DNA of 64,000 bases, taken from contig NZ_JAJNBZ010000003.1 of the NCBI RefSeq assembly GCF_021369635.1, positions 124,168-188,167 on the forward strand, read 5' to 3'. The stretch comes from Paenibacillus profundus (GTDB lineage Bacteria > Bacillota > Bacilli > Paenibacillales > Paenibacillaceae). Each line of letters opens with the position of its first letter. Positions within the stretch are counted from its first letter, which is position 1. This document shows positions 25,285 to 34,784 of this stretch, one piece after another. Below the pieces are notes generated by a model, which did not search any database, was not told where the DNA came from, and was given only the letters and a program-made list of their open reading frames with translations. Made by a program: the position numbers and the translations under genes.

Positions 25285-27510
25285 CTATTCTATGTTCGGA
25301 CGCTTCATCGTCAGACCGACGCGTCCTTTCTTCACGTCCACTTGAAGTACCCATACCGTGACATTATCGCCGACGGAGACGACATCAAGCGGGTGCTTCA
25401 CATAACGGTCGCTCAACTGTGAAATATGCACTAAACCGTCATTCTTAATTCCGATATCGACGAACGCGCCGAAATCGATTACGTTCCGCACCGTTCCCTT
25501 AAGCTCCATGCCCGGCCGCAAATCTTCAATCTGCAGCACGTCTGTACGGAAAATTGGCGGCGGCAGCTCCTCGCGCGGATCGCGTCCTGGGCGCAGCAAG
25601 CTGTCGATAATGTCCTTCAACGTCGGAACGCCTACATCCAGCTTCTGCGCCAAGGCAGAGACGTCCGCGCGCTGCAGCGATTCCGCCAGCTCTGGTGTTC
25701 CAATGGAGTTGAGCCGCAGTCCGAGCTCGGTGAACAGCCGATCGACGACACGGTACGATTCGGGGTGAATCGGCGTTTTGTCGAGCGGGTGATCGCCTTC
25801 GATAATACGCATAAAGCCAACACACTGCTCAAACGCCTTTGGCCCTAAGCGCGGCACCTTCTGCAGTTGACGGCGCTCGGTAAACTTCCCGTTCTCCTCC
25901 CGGTATTTGACGATATTTTTCGCCAACGTCGCGTTAACGCCGGATACATACGATAATAATGATGGCGAGGCGGTATTCACGTCAACACCGACATGGTTGA
26001 CTGCTGATTCCACGACGGCGCCCAGACTCTCTTCCAGCCGCTTCGGCGCAACGTCATGCTGATATTGACCGACGCCAATTGCTTTCGGGTCAATCTTCAC
26101 GAGTTCTGCCAGCGGGTCCTGCATGCGGCGGGCAATCGAGACAGCACTTCGCTCCGCAACGTCAAGCGCCGGGAATTCCTCCTGCGCCAACTTGGAAGCC
26201 GAATAAACGCTGGCGCCCGCCTCGTTCACAATGGCATACTGCAGTGTCCGATCCTTGCGGGAGCTCATCCAGTTCGCCACGAACTGCTCGGTCTCGCGCG
26301 ACGCTGTCCCGTTCCCGATGACGACGAGCTGGGCACCATATGTATCGGCGAGGCGGCTGAACATCTTCTCTGCTTCCGCTGTCTTGTGGTGAGGGGCGGT
26401 CGGATACGTGACAGCCACTTCGAGCATCTTGCCCGTTTCATCGACGACAGCGAGCTTGCAGCCTGTCCGGAACGCCGGGTCCACTCCAAGTACCGTCTTG
26501 CCCTTAACCGGCGGCTGCAGCAGCAGGCTGCGCAAATTTTGGGCGAATACTTGAATCGCCTGCTCTTCGGCCTTATCCGTCAACTCGTTGCGGACGTCCC
26601 GTTCGATGGACGGAGCGATGAGCCGCTTATAAGCATCTTCAATCGTCGCCTTCAACAAGTCCGTGACTACAGATGCGCTCTTGATGACCTTCTTCTCCAT
26701 ATGAGCAATAATTTGCTCTATAGGCACGTCAAGCGCTACCTTCAAAATCTCTTCGCGCTCCCCGCGATTAATGGCCAAAATACGGTGTGAGGGCAGCTTG
26801 CGGACCGGCTCGACATATTCATAATACATCTCATATACCGATTCTTGCTCCTTATCCTTCGCCTCGGTGCGGAGCACGCCGTGCTCCATCGTGAAGCGCC
26901 GCACCCAAGCGCGAATGTTCGGCTCGTCGCCAATACTCTCAGCGATAATATCCAGGGCGCCCTGGACGGCATTCTCCGGCGTAGACACGCCCTTCTCTTC
27001 ATTCACATAGGCCGCCGCTTCCAATAGCGCATCACCTTGCTTCGGGAAGCTCATCATCCAGCTTGCAAGCGGTTCCAACCCGCGTTCTTTCGCTACGCTA
27101 GCTCGTGTCTTCCGCTTCTGGCGGTACGGGCGGTACAGATCCTCCACCTCTTGCAGCTTTACGGCTGCGACAACGGAGCGCTGCAGTTCTTCTGTAAGCT
27201 TGCTCTGCTCGGCGATAAGACGCAACACTTCACGCTTGCGCTCCTCCAGCCCTCGTACATACCCGAGACGCTCTTCCAACGAACGAAGCTGATTCTCGTC
27301 CATCTCTCCGGTCATTTCTTTGCGGTAACGCGCAATGAATGGAATCGTATTCCCCTCGTCCAAGAGGCCGACCGTCGTCTCCACCTGCTTCAAGCTGAGT
27401 GATAATTCTTGAGCGAGCTGCTTCAATAAGCGCTTTGGCTCGTCCTGCTTCATTTGTTCCAATAACGGCTCCAGCGCCGTCAATTCCATTACGGTGTCTT
27501 GTACTGCCAT
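25285..27510 (-). CDS. tex: Tex family S1 RNA-binding transcription accessory protein
   Basis: 741 aa cytoplasmic nucleic-acid-binding protein. The order is a Tex N-terminal helical domain (about 10-200), YqgF/RuvX-like domain (about 325-450, with VLGVDPAFRTGCKLAVVDETG), helix-hairpin-helix tandem (about 490-560, SYVSGVNATLAKNIVKYREENG), a connecting domain and a C-terminal S1 domain (about 655-735, LKGTVRNVIDFGAFVDIGIKNDGLVHISQLSD). Length is standard. AAGGAAGG precedes the ATG. The position beside cmpA and sprT agrees with ydcI of B. subtilis. Confidence 0.96.
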   Translation of the reverse strand: MAVQDTVMELTALEPLLEQMKQDEPKRLLKQLAQELSLSLKQVETTVGLLDEGNTIPFIARYRKEMTGEMDENQLRSLEERLGYVRGLEERKREVLRLIAEQSKLTEELQRSVVAAVKLQEVEDLYRPYRQKRKTRASVAKERGLEPLASWMMSFPKQGDALLEAAAYVNEEKGVSTPENAVQGALDIIAESIGDEPNIRAWVRRFTMEHGVLRTEAKDKEQESVYEMYYEYVEPVRKLPSHRILAINRGEREEILKVALDVPIEQIIAHMEKKVIKSASVVTDLLKATIEDAYKRLIAPSIERDVRNELTDKAEEQAIQVFAQNLRSLLLQPPVKGKTVLGVDPAFRTGCKLAVVDETGKMLEVAVTYPTAPHHKTAEAEKMFSRLADTYGAQLVVIGNGTASRETEQFVANWMSSRKDRTLQYAIVNEAGASVYSASKLAQEEFPALDVAERSAVSIARRMQDPLAELVKIDPKAIGVGQYQHDVAPKRLEESLGAVVESAVNHVGVDVNTASPSLLSYVSGVNATLAKNIVKYREENGKFTERRQLQKVPRLGPKAFEQCVGFMRIIEGDHPLDKTPIHPESYRVVDRLFTELGLRLNSIGTPELAESLQRADVSALAQKLDVGVPTLKDIIDSLLRPGRDPREELPPPIFRTDVLQIEDLRPGMELKGTVRNVIDFGAFVDIGIKNDGLVHISQLSDRYVKHPLDVVSVGDNVTVWVLQVDVKKGRVGLTMKRPNIE

Positions 27511-28174
27511 CGTTTCCTTCCTTTCCGTAATCCGAATCAGTGTCGTATTCGTCTACCGAATGTACAGGTTCTATCGATGTCCATAGCTATGTGATGCAGC
27601 TATCCGATACCATACTTCCTCTGCCTAAGACCCTATATTCTATTGTCGCAAAAGAGAGCCCGTTTTTCCAGAGCAAAGGTCACACGCCAGTGATACTGAA
27701 CCTGCTTGTCCGTTTACAAATTAGAAAACCTTTATCGAGGCCTTTGTAAAATAAGCGATATCTGTCAAAGAGCATGTCAAACAGCAAGGCATTAACTTTT
27801 CATCATGAACGATGCGCTATAATCGTGCAGTGGCGCGTTCAGACCGACGGTGAATCGCTCACCTGCCCCGTTGCTTCATTCTCCCCATCCTTCAGGAGGC
27901 GGCCGCCCATTGACGATTCTGCTTCACTGCCATCCTGAGCGGCCGCTTCATGGCATGGTATCTATACAAAACGGCATATGCCTTATCCCCGTCAATCCCC
28001 TTCCTGACTGTATGGGAGAGTGGAGCTAAGGGCCATTGTACAGAAGCCAACCTATTCTCGATTCGAAGGAGAGGGAAGGCCGCCATTCTGATGAAAGGGT
28101 GTAGAGTAAAGGGCTTTCCGCGCTGCTTCTTCAAGTGCTTCACGGCCTTCGCCCGATTCGAGGAGGCTGCGCGC
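27511..28174. other. Long intergenic region, no gene recognised
   Basis: Short frames exist on both strands (for example 27950-28210 plus and 27892-28176 minus), but none has a ribosome binding site or a familiar sequence. The region separates tex from the ndo operon terminator. Confidence 0.5.
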
Positions 28175-28203
28175 AAAAATAAAAAAACGAGGCTGCCCTC
28201 GTT
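28175..28203 (-). terminator. Rho-independent terminator downstream of ndoA
   Basis: The minus strand has AACGAGG / CCTCGTT with a 4-base loop, followed by TTTTTATTTTTG. The unit upstream on this strand is alr-ndoAI-ndoA, read through the repeat element. Confidence 0.8.
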
Positions 28204-28248
28204 CTCCTAAAAAAACTCGTAAAACTGTTAATGATCTGTGTCCAAAAG

Positions 28249-28393
28249 TGAACTTTTTAAGTACCTTGAAGATTGCAAAAACCCAAAGAAGGAGGAGCGG
28301 ATTGCAGGTTGAACCTACATGAGCACCGGACTTCGAGGGTGAGTGCAAAATACGATGTTAAATCTGCTTCAAGGCACGCTTCGTGATCAAAAG
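28249..28393 (+). repeat. Diverged copy of the ~148-bp intergenic repeat
   Basis: 145 bp beginning TGAACTTTTT and ending GATCAAAAG. It shares with 65-212 GGAGGAGCG, AACCTACATGAGCACCGGAC, CGA.GGTGA.TGCAA and GCTTCGTG. It sits within the 3' region of the ndoA transcript, on the opposite strand to the gene. Confidence 0.8.
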
Positions 28394-28411
28394 ACACGTG
28401 TTGGACATCCT

Positions 28412-28762
28412 CTAAAAGTCGATTAAACCGACACTAATTTGTAGCCCTTCATCGACCTTGCGCATCGTCTCTTCATCCAAATGCGTAATCTTGTCAGTCA
28501 GCCGTTGCTTATCGATCGTGCGAATCTGCTCCAGCAAGATGACCGAATCGCGGTCAAAGCCGTGCGTTTCCGCATCAATCTCCACATGGGTTGGCAATTT
28601 CGCCTTTTGAATCTGAGCCGTAATCGCAGCAACGATGACCGTCGGACTAAATCGATTGCCGATATCGTTCTGTATCACGAGGACGGGACGAACCCCGCCT
28701 TGCTCCGATCCTACGACGGGCGATAAATCCGCAAAAAATACGTCGCCGCGCTTTACAATCAA
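28412..28762 (-). CDS. ndoA: EndoA/MazF-type endoribonuclease toxin
   Basis: 116 aa mRNA interferase of the PemK/MazF family, cleaving single-stranded RNA in the cytoplasm (B. subtilis EndoA cuts at UACAU, established). The N-terminus [22 protein letters not shown], the strand [10 protein letters not shown] and the C-terminal ISVGLIDF match EndoA closely. The start is TTG, 3 bases after the antitoxin stop, with GGGGTG as ribosome binding site, so the toxin is translationally coupled to its antitoxin. Confidence 0.95.
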   Translation of the reverse strand: MIVKRGDVFFADLSPVVGSEQGGVRPVLVIQNDIGNRFSPTVIVAAITAQIQKAKLPTHVEIDAETHGFDRDSVILLEQIRTIDKQRLTDKITHLDEETMRKVDEGLQISVGLIDF

Positions 28763-28765
28763 TGT

Positions 28766-29059
28766 CTACACCCCGCTAACCAAACGGCCGAGAGTGCCAT
28801 CCGCATCTTCTTCCGCATAAAAAGCCTCAGACGCCATCGTCAAATTGATTTTGGCCATCTCCATATAGCCGCGCTGCATGGATTCACGGATGTGTCGTTT
28901 TTTTCGCTCGTTTAAATATAATTTCATTGCTTGTCGAATGAATTCGCTTCGATTGGATTTCTCCATAGCGACAATGCCGTCCACTTCTTGTAGTAATTGG
29001 TCGGGCAAGCTGATCATGATTCGTTTGGTGTTCTGAATATTCGCCACCTGTCCTCGCAC
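28766..29059 (-). CDS. ndoAI: EndoAI-type antitoxin (ribbon-helix-helix)
   Basis: About 97 aa. The N-terminal ribbon-helix-helix (KRIMISLPDQLLQEVDGI, then RSEFIRQAMKLYLNER) dimerises, and in this family it may bind DNA. The C-terminal segment (GYMEMAKINLTMASEAFYAEE, in two pieces, and LVSGV) is the toxin-binding tail. I prefer a GTG at 29059, 8 bases from AAAGG. A TTG two codons earlier is possible. It is directly upstream of the toxin gene and downstream of alr, as in B. subtilis. Confidence 0.92.
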   Translation of the reverse strand: MRGQVANIQNTKRIMISLPDQLLQEVDGIVAMEKSNRSEFIRQAMKLYLNERKKRHIRESMQRGYMEMAKINLTMASEAFYAEEDADGTLGRLVSGV

Positions 29060-29269
29060 CCCCAAAACCTTTCCTGCCTATTTACCATTATGTCGATTCC
29101 GTAGAAAATTTATACAAAAGCATATATATGCCTGATGCAGATGGAGTATGTTGCACACGCAAGCAAAAAAACAGCTGCATACCAGTTACTTATTCGCGCT
29201 TTAGACATAAAAATCCTTCATCTTTTAAAAAATGACATACGGTAAATGGTTCCATTCCCTTAAATCCCA

Positions 29270-30496
29270 TTATTTTACTGAAAAATCTTTTGCAAGCGGC
29301 TCTGCACACAACGGATTCAACACCTGCACCGGCTTCCCCTGCGCCATGTACAGGCGCGGCACACGGTGCGCCAGCATGCACACAACTTCATAGTTAATTG
29401 TGCCTAAATGTTCGGCAATCTCCTCTACCGTAATCCGCTCCTGCCCTTGGGAGCCGATCAGCACGGCTTCTTCTCCAGCCTCGACCTTGATGGCGGCTTC
29501 GCCCAGCGGCTGTAAAGAGACCATGCATTGATCCATGCAGATCCGGCCGATGACAGGCACGCGCTGGCCGCGGATGAGCATGCTCGCCTTGCCGCTTAAT
29601 AAGCGGGAATACCCGTCCGCGTAACCGATCGGCATCGTTGCAATCCGCTCGTCGTTCGACGTGTAGTAGTGAACGCCATAGCTGATGCCTTCACCTGGCG
29701 GTACCGTCTTCGTATGAACGACCTTCGTCTTCAATGTAAGCACCGGCTCCAACTCGATCCAGGAACGGTTCACTTCTATGGAAGGATATAATCCGTATAT
29801 GCTGACTCCTACGCGAACCATGTCGTAAGACCAACCCGGCATGTCGATCGCTGCGGCACTGTTGCTTGCATGAATAATCGGAATCGAAATATGTCGTGCC
29901 GCAAGCGCCTCGAGTACAGCTTGAAATCTCGTCGTCTGCAGCTCGGAATAGCGTTTGTCCGCTTCATCGGCACAGGCGAAGTGAGTAAATACCCCCTCAA
30001 CCTCCACGCCAGGTATGGCGTTCAACCGCTCTATGCAGCTTATCGCTTCCCCCGGGGTGCGAATGCCGAGGCGTCCCATACCGGAATCAATCTTCACATG
30101 AATTTTCAATATTCGTCCGCCGTGCTGCGCACTGAGCGATGAAGCCTCTGCCTCAAGCGCCCGGATACATTCCTCGGAAAAAATATTGAGTGTAATATTA
30201 TATTGGTAAGCCGCTGAAACCCCTTCAGGCGGCGTATAGCCTAATATCAATATCGGAGTGCGCACACCTGCACGTCGCAGTTGTATCGCTTCTTCCAGGA
30301 AAGCTACGTTTAAATAATCCACACCGAATCGTTCTGCGGCACGCGCCACTTCGACCGCGCCGTGACCGTACGCATTCGCCTTGACACAGACGCTCAATCG
30401 GGTCGCAGCAGGCAGCGCGTCGCGAAAAGCCTGCATGTTGCGATGTAAAGCGTCGAGTGAAATCTCAGCACGCGTTGGGCGAAAGTACGTTTCCAA
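29270..30496 (-). CDS. alr: Alanine racemase
   Basis: 408 aa PLP enzyme making D-alanine for peptidoglycan. PLP lysine motif SVCVKANAYGHGA near residues 35-47, KIDSGMGRLGIR, the metal/substrate loop YSRLLSGKASMLI, and the C-terminal catalytic Tyr region ISYGVHYYTS. Two starts are possible: GTG at 30505 and TTG at 30496. The TTG is 8 bases from GAAGG and gives the usual short N-terminus before YFRPTRAEISLDAL. About 200 bases separate it from ndoAI. Confidence 0.94.
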   Translation of the reverse strand: METYFRPTRAEISLDALHRNMQAFRDALPAATRLSVCVKANAYGHGAVEVARAAERFGVDYLNVAFLEEAIQLRRAGVRTPILILGYTPPEGVSAAYQYNITLNIFSEECIRALEAEASSLSAQHGGRILKIHVKIDSGMGRLGIRTPGEAISCIERLNAIPGVEVEGVFTHFACADEADKRYSELQTTRFQAVLEALAARHISIPIIHASNSAAAIDMPGWSYDMVRVGVSIYGLYPSIEVNRSWIELEPVLTLKTKVVHTKTVPPGEGISYGVHYYTSNDERIATMPIGYADGYSRLLSGKASMLIRGQRVPVIGRICMDQCMVSLQPLGEAAIKVEAGEEAVLIGSQGQERITVEEIAEHLGTINYEVVCMLAHRVPRLYMAQGKPVQVLNPLCAEPLAKDFSVK

Positions 30497-30673
30497 GTCA
30501 GTCACCTTCTCCGTTCCCTATCTCTCCCGTTCAATCGTCAATAACCTATGTTAAAGGCCGGATAGGAGACTGTCAACTAAGCAAAAACGGCTTTTCCACT
30601 CCTTACTAAGGGAATAACCGCATATATAGAGAATATGTTCCGATTTCTTACCAATTGAATCCAGCTCTGTCAC

Positions 30674-30722
30674 AAAAAAATACAAAAGCCCATACTCTGA
30701 AATGGTCTACAGAATACGGGCT
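30674..30722 (-). terminator. Rho-independent terminator of the ydcC-like gene
   Basis: Minus strand AGCCCGTATTCTG pairs with CAGAGTATGGGCT, one mismatch, 10-base loop, followed by TTTGTATTTTTTTG. It lies 16 bases past the stop. Confidence 0.85.
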
Positions 30723-30738
30723 GGCTATTTCCTATTCA

Positions 30739-31863
30739 TTATTTCCCTGGCTGATCCACCATTGATTGCGCCACTTTCACCATCTCTGCTTCCGGCAGAT
30801 CCGCACTCGTCATCCGGTACTTCACCCCGTCGCTCATCCAAGTGAACGTCTTCTGCTCATCCCCGGTCAAATGACCAACGGTAAATCCTAAATCAAGCGT
30901 TTTTCCATATATCAGGCCCGTTTCCATATCCTTCGGACGCGATTCCAAAATCGTAAAGTTGTATGTGCCGGTGTAGCGCAGCATAACCGAGTGGTCTTTG
31001 CTGTCCGTAATCTCCATATCGTCCTTCTTCGCCACGCCTTCCGGAAGATAAGATGGCTCGATGAAGCCGAATGGCCCAAGCTCCTCGGACGACTCTTTCT
31101 GCGGATCAACTGCCGGATCCGTTCCGGTCTCCTTCGTTCCCGACTCGCCTACTGGCGCTGTCGTTTCCTTGGCTGCCTCTCCAGCACCGTCCTTCGAATC
31201 GATGGCTCCGGTCGGGATCGACGCATGATTCATGCTGGTCATGTTGCGCTGCATATCAAATGAATCTTTGTCGAATTTTTTGCCGAATTCAAATTGATTG
31301 AACTTCATTTCCACGACAACCTGCGCGTCAGAGTCGGTAACCTGCACTTGCTTCGGCGCATAGTCATTTTTGTTCAACCATATCTTCTGCCGTACGAGCG
31401 AGTCAGTCTGGTAATTGGCGGCAACTTCAAACACATAGCTGTCTCCATCAGTAGCGAATTGGCGGCCATTGTCTGACAAAATGCTGCGCACCAGCGTCTG
31501 ATACAGATACACTTGACCTTGGTTCTCCGGCCAATCGCTTTGGAAGCGGAAGATTTTGTTCAAGCTTGGCGTCAACACGAAGACACCTTCTTCGTTGCGC
31601 AGCACAACCTGCTTGATGTCCTTCTTTTCATTGGTCAGCACGATCCGATAGTAGGAAGGATCTTGATACCGGACTTCCACCAAGTACTCGAGCGGCTGCT
31701 GCCCGGAATGCAGCGTCATCGTGCCGATCCCTTCATAACTTTCCAGCTTGCTCATCACATGATCCAATTCCTGAACCACGGCGGTTGCATCCTTTTTCCC
31801 GCATCCGACTACCAGAATCGCAACACTTATCACGATGGCCAATATCCACGTGATCCGACGCAT
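30739..31863 (-). CDS. ydcC: LolA-like sporulation lipoprotein (YdcC type)
   Basis: 374 aa exported lipoprotein, with lipobox VVGC and Cys near residue 21. A LolA/LppX-type beta domain (about 25-215: YLVEVRYQDPSYYRIVLTNE, LNKIFRFQSDWPEN) is followed by an acidic Thr/Glu/Pro-rich linker (about 225-265) and a C-terminal DUF4367-like domain (about 270-370). B. subtilis ydcC lies just upstream of alr and is expressed during sporulation (recalled). The ATG at 31863 has AGAGGGGA upstream and replaces a start 21 codons earlier. Confidence 0.85.
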   Translation of the reverse strand: MRRITWILAIVISVAILVVGCGKKDATAVVQELDHVMSKLESYEGIGTMTLHSGQQPLEYLVEVRYQDPSYYRIVLTNEKKDIKQVVLRNEEGVFVLTPSLNKIFRFQSDWPENQGQVYLYQTLVRSILSDNGRQFATDGDSYVFEVAANYQTDSLVRQKIWLNKNDYAPKQVQVTDSDAQVVVEMKFNQFEFGKKFDKDSFDMQRNMTSMNHASIPTGAIDSKDGAGEAAKETTAPVGESGTKETGTDPAVDPQKESSEELGPFGFIEPSYLPEGVAKKDDMEITDSKDHSVMLRYTGTYNFTILESRPKDMETGLIYGKTLDLGFTVGHLTGDEQKTFTWMSDGVKYRMTSADLPEAEMVKVAQSMVDQPGK

Positions 31864-32082
31864 GAGATCATCCCCTCTGACATTGAATATTCTTCGATTC
31901 GGTGTACTCCTCATCACTGATAACATGTCTATGTGGGTTCTTGGCCAAATATGCAGACTAGCATGACAAGCGTGACAAGTTCACGCCGTACATCGCATGT
32001 TGCAAGGCCATGTCTAACGCGGCTTATTTGCATGCAGCCAGACGCAAAAAGAGGGATCCTGAAGGCTCCCCCATGTCATGTG

Positions 32083-32880
32083 TTATTTATAATTGCGATG
32101 CAGCGCCACTTTAACATGAACGTGTCCTATGTCTACAGCTTTGCCATTGCCATAACCGGCACATTTCCGTTCCTGAAGCTCATCCGCGCGCACGCATTGA
32201 TATCCCTTCAAGCGCAGCTCCTTGAGAATGTCCTGCAGTCCTTCCAGCATTTGCTGCGGAGCAGCTTCGTCTGCGCCGATCGTATCGCCGCTATCGTGCA
32301 ACAGCACAATGGATCCGGGTTTGATGTTTTTCATTAATCTTCGTGCCAATTGATCCGCATCCACAGCTCGCTTCCAGTCCCATCCCATAACGGACCAGAG
32401 CACGATCCGATATGACTTTCGCAAATAGAGAAGGTCCCCTGCGTTCAATATGCCCCACGGAGGCCGATAAAAGGCAGGTCGTTCCCCGATAATGCGCTCC
32501 ACAATATCAGCCGAACGTTCGACGTGCTGCTGTCTGACATGCCACGGTGTCATCAACCAATTGGGCAGGTGCGTATAGTTATGAATACCGATTTGATGGC
32601 CTTCGCGATATATTCGCCTCGTCAGCTCCGGATATTTCTCGGCTTTGCTGCCAAGTACGAAAAAGGTTGCCTTAACTCCATGCTCTTGTAATAAATCAAG
32701 CAGCTTAGGAGTATACAGGGGGTCAGGACCGTCATCAAATGTAAAAGCAATCTGTGCCCCATGTTTTCCTTTTCTGAACACGCCCATGCCACATATTCTC
32801 GTAATAATAAAAGGAATCACCATATAAATGAAAATAAATAAAAGGAATAGGATGGTTAAAGTAATCGTTAATTTCTGCAT
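32083..32880 (-). CDS. Polysaccharide deacetylase, membrane-anchored
   Basis: 265 aa. One N-terminal membrane helix (about 5-27) precedes a NodB domain (about 42-225) with canonical motifs: FTFDDGPDP, HNYTH, YRPPWG, WDWKR, IVLLHDSG. This CE4 enzyme acts outside the membrane on peptidoglycan or another N-acetylated glycan. The ATG overlaps the 3' end of the upstream gene by 13 bases, so translation is coupled. It has the intact catalytic Asp, unlike the variant motif of the lipoprotein deacetylase at 3960. Confidence 0.93.
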   Translation of the reverse strand: MQKLTITLTILFLLFIFIYMVIPFIITRICGMGVFRKGKHGAQIAFTFDDGPDPLYTPKLLDLLQEHGVKATFFVLGSKAEKYPELTRRIYREGHQIGIHNYTHLPNWLMTPWHVRQQHVERSADIVERIIGERPAFYRPPWGILNAGDLLYLRKSYRIVLWSVMGWDWKRAVDADQLARRLMKNIKPGSIVLLHDSGDTIGADEAAPQQMLEGLQDILKELRLKGYQCVRADELQERKCAGYGNGKAVDIGHVHVKVALHRNYK

Positions 32881-33479
32881 GGAATCACTTCTTTACGATA
32901 ACGTTCCATTAAAGCCTGCTTCGTCATCATCAGCATCATCGGGTTAAGCTTCTCTGTGCTTTGCTTGACTCTTCGCTTGCCACCCGGGTGCAAAACCATT
33001 AGCAATAAACGAAGATAGTATGTCGAAAACCATTGGAACCATTTGGATCTCATCGGGTGCAGCTCAAAGCCCAGTCCATATATTATTCCGCGATGGAGCA
33101 AGGTGATGCCCGTTAATGCTTTGACTTTCGCTAGTTCGGGCGTGCTGTCCATTGCCAAGCTTATCTGCTTAAGTGAATTACGCAACATACGAGCCGTCAT
33201 CAAGGCTGCCCGATCCGGCCCGACGGAACGAGACAACTGCAGCACTTGTCTATTATCAAGATGGAGCTCTCCCACCCAATCTCCGGAATGTACCCAATGG
33301 CCGCCATTACATTCCACGCTTTTCCCACGATGCCGCCTTACAACCAGCTTGCATATTCCATATTGGGATACGGATACACTACGTAATCTGGTGAACAAAT
33401 CAAACACGCTTTCCCACATCATCCATAAAGATTGCAAACACACTTTCGAAGTCGATGCAAACACATTCAATACAATCAC
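32868..33479 (-). CDS. YkoP-like protein
   Basis: 203 aa with a GTG start, moderately supported by AGGG 6 bases upstream. A start about 20 residues in (MWESVFDLFTR) is possible. The sequence WDxxFxxxTRL-like N-terminus, basic beta-rich middle (GICKLVVRRHRGKSVECNGG) and long helices around AALMTARMLRNSLKQISLAM resemble YkoP of bacilli, whose role is unknown. It overlaps and is coupled to the deacetylase, suggesting a shared envelope function. Confidence 0.7.
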   Translation of the reverse strand: MIVLNVFASTSKVCLQSLWMMWESVFDLFTRLRSVSVSQYGICKLVVRRHRGKSVECNGGHWVHSGDWVGELHLDNRQVLQLSRSVGPDRAALMTARMLRNSLKQISLAMDSTPELAKVKALTGITLLHRGIIYGLGFELHPMRSKWFQWFSTYYLRLLLMVLHPGGKRRVKQSTEKLNPMMLMMTKQALMERYRKEVIPCRN

Positions 33480-33592
33480 CTATTTCCCTATTAAAATAAT
33501 TTCAGCTCCTTCACTCCTATTATTAATAATAGAGAACGAAATTCTCTTTTCTCTTACTCCGTTCTTACAAATTTCTTAAGCCGCATCACGAC

Positions 33593-33620
33593 AAAAAAAC
33601 CTATAGAGATATTCTATAGG
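33593..33620 (-). terminator. Rho-independent terminator after the small membrane gene
   Basis: Minus strand CCTATAG / CTATAGG stem (extending to AGCC), then seven Ts. Confidence 0.75.
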
Positions 33621-33699
33621 CTCGAAAGTTATTTTCTGCAGCAAAAATTATTCTATGCCCCTCGTCGAAATTAAGGCTCGGGTGCTCGAAGAAGTCAAC

Positions 33700-33873
33700 T
33701 CACTTATTTCTCGTCATGAACGTACCCAGACCTCCTAGGACGCCAAGCCCGATTGCACAGTAAATACCGATTAGAATCTCTGTATCTCCTATATTTGCAT
33801 AGAGAAAGCCATTCATGATGATTGATGCAATACTTAAAATTAAAATCCATTTCATAATTTGATGTGTTGTCAT
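33700..33873 (-). CDS. Small two-helix membrane protein
   Basis: 57 aa from an ATG with GAGGAGATTAGG upstream. A longer frame would overlap the preceding permease gene by 23 bases. Two hydrophobic segments (about 8-25 and 32-50, the latter ILIGIYCAIGLGVLGGLG) suggest a hairpin in the membrane. It lies just after an ABC-2 permease gene and before a terminator, so it is probably part of that transcript. Family not recognised. Confidence 0.6.
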   Translation of the reverse strand: MTTHQIMKWILILSIASIIMNGFLYANIGDTEILIGIYCAIGLGVLGGLGTFMTRNK

Positions 33874-33922
33874 CCTAATCTCCTCTAATAAATACTTATA
33901 CATCTTATTTCTTTTCTCTAAA

Positions 33923-34615
33923 TTAACTAACGTCAACCTGTTCAACCCTGCGAATCGTTACCGCTGCCAGCACAAGGCCAACTACCGCCAAAGACAACGG
34001 AATATATATAATGGAAGCTAATGAAAATACTGGATTGTGCGCGCTGACTGTCGCTGTAATCAGGATGGACGATAGGATCGTTTCTGGAACCGATAGTTTA
34101 CGCATCCCGAAATATAAAGGAATCAAGCTTGTTCCCGCAGCGGCAAATGCAAATGCGAACATGCTCACGACCTGTTGAACGACCATTTCCAATGTCAATG
34201 ATCCGGGAATAAACTGCAAATACGCATTCACGCTAAAAAAGACAATCGCCACAAACACGTTGGAAATAACGATCGTAATAAAGGTTAGCCCGCCTACTAT
34301 CCATAATTTAGAAGCAATTATTTTCTTGCGGCTGATTGGGTATGAAAACATGATCGTAATCGTTTTATTCTTATACTCCTCTATGACCAGCTTTGCAATG
34401 AGCACAGCCGCAAACACTATAAATGTGGCCCTGACGATTGCGCCGATTACGACAAAAGCTTCCGGAAAACCATTAAATGCAGCATGGCCTTCGTTACTTT
34501 CCACATACCCAATCAGACAGAGCAAAGCCGCCATGATTACATTTGCGATGATAGCTCCATTCACATACCAACCCAATTTCGATTTCTTAAGTTCCAATTT
34601 CACTAACTTCAGCAC
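33923..34615 (-). CDS. ABC-2 type transporter permease (lantibiotic/bacitracin-immunity type)
   Basis: 230 aa with six hydrophobic segments. VIEEYKNKTITIMFSYPISRKKIIASKLW is the cytoplasmic loop typical of ABC-2 permeases of the BcrB/lantibiotic-immunity group. The start is GTG, 8 bases from AAGGTG. Such permeases need an ATPase encoded next door, normally upstream. None is present, and the upstream 470 bases hold a broken unrelated gene. It may be an orphan left after loss of its ATPase, or it may use one from elsewhere (inference). Confidence 0.82.
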   Translation of the reverse strand: MLKLVKLELKKSKLGWYVNGAIIANVIMAALLCLIGYVESNEGHAAFNGFPEAFVVIGAIVRATFIVFAAVLIAKLVIEEYKNKTITIMFSYPISRKKIIASKLWIVGGLTFITIVISNVFVAIVFFSVNAYLQFIPGSLTLEMVVQQVVSMFAFAFAAAGTSLIPLYFGMRKLSVPETILSSILITATVSAHNPVFSLASIIYIPLSLAVVGLVLAAVTIRRVEQVDVS

Positions 34616-34752
34616 CTGTATGTCACCTTCCTATCTTTAACTATTTCCTATTGTAAAGTTGATTCATTTCTTTTGTATTTCTTATTTCTTACGAAAATCT
34701 TACGTTCCATAATGGCTGGATACGGGGAACATTCCCTTGTCCCATACAAAGA

Positions 34753-34784
34753 AAAGTAGTGTGAGTAACTACTCACACTACTTT
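34753..34784 (-). terminator. Perfect inverted repeat after the protease remnant
   Basis: 14-bp stem AAAGTAGTGTGAGT / ACTCACACTACTTT with a 4-base loop, starting at the remnant's stop codon. On the minus strand it continues TTCTTTG, a likely terminator. Confidence 0.75.

Noticed and set aside
27950-28210. Plus-strand and minus-strand frames between tex and ndoA
   Set aside because: Basic, low-information sequence, no start signals, and the plus frame runs through a terminator.
29190-29381. 63-codon minus-strand frame after alr
   Set aside because: It overlaps the 3' end of alr in another frame, without a ribosome binding site.
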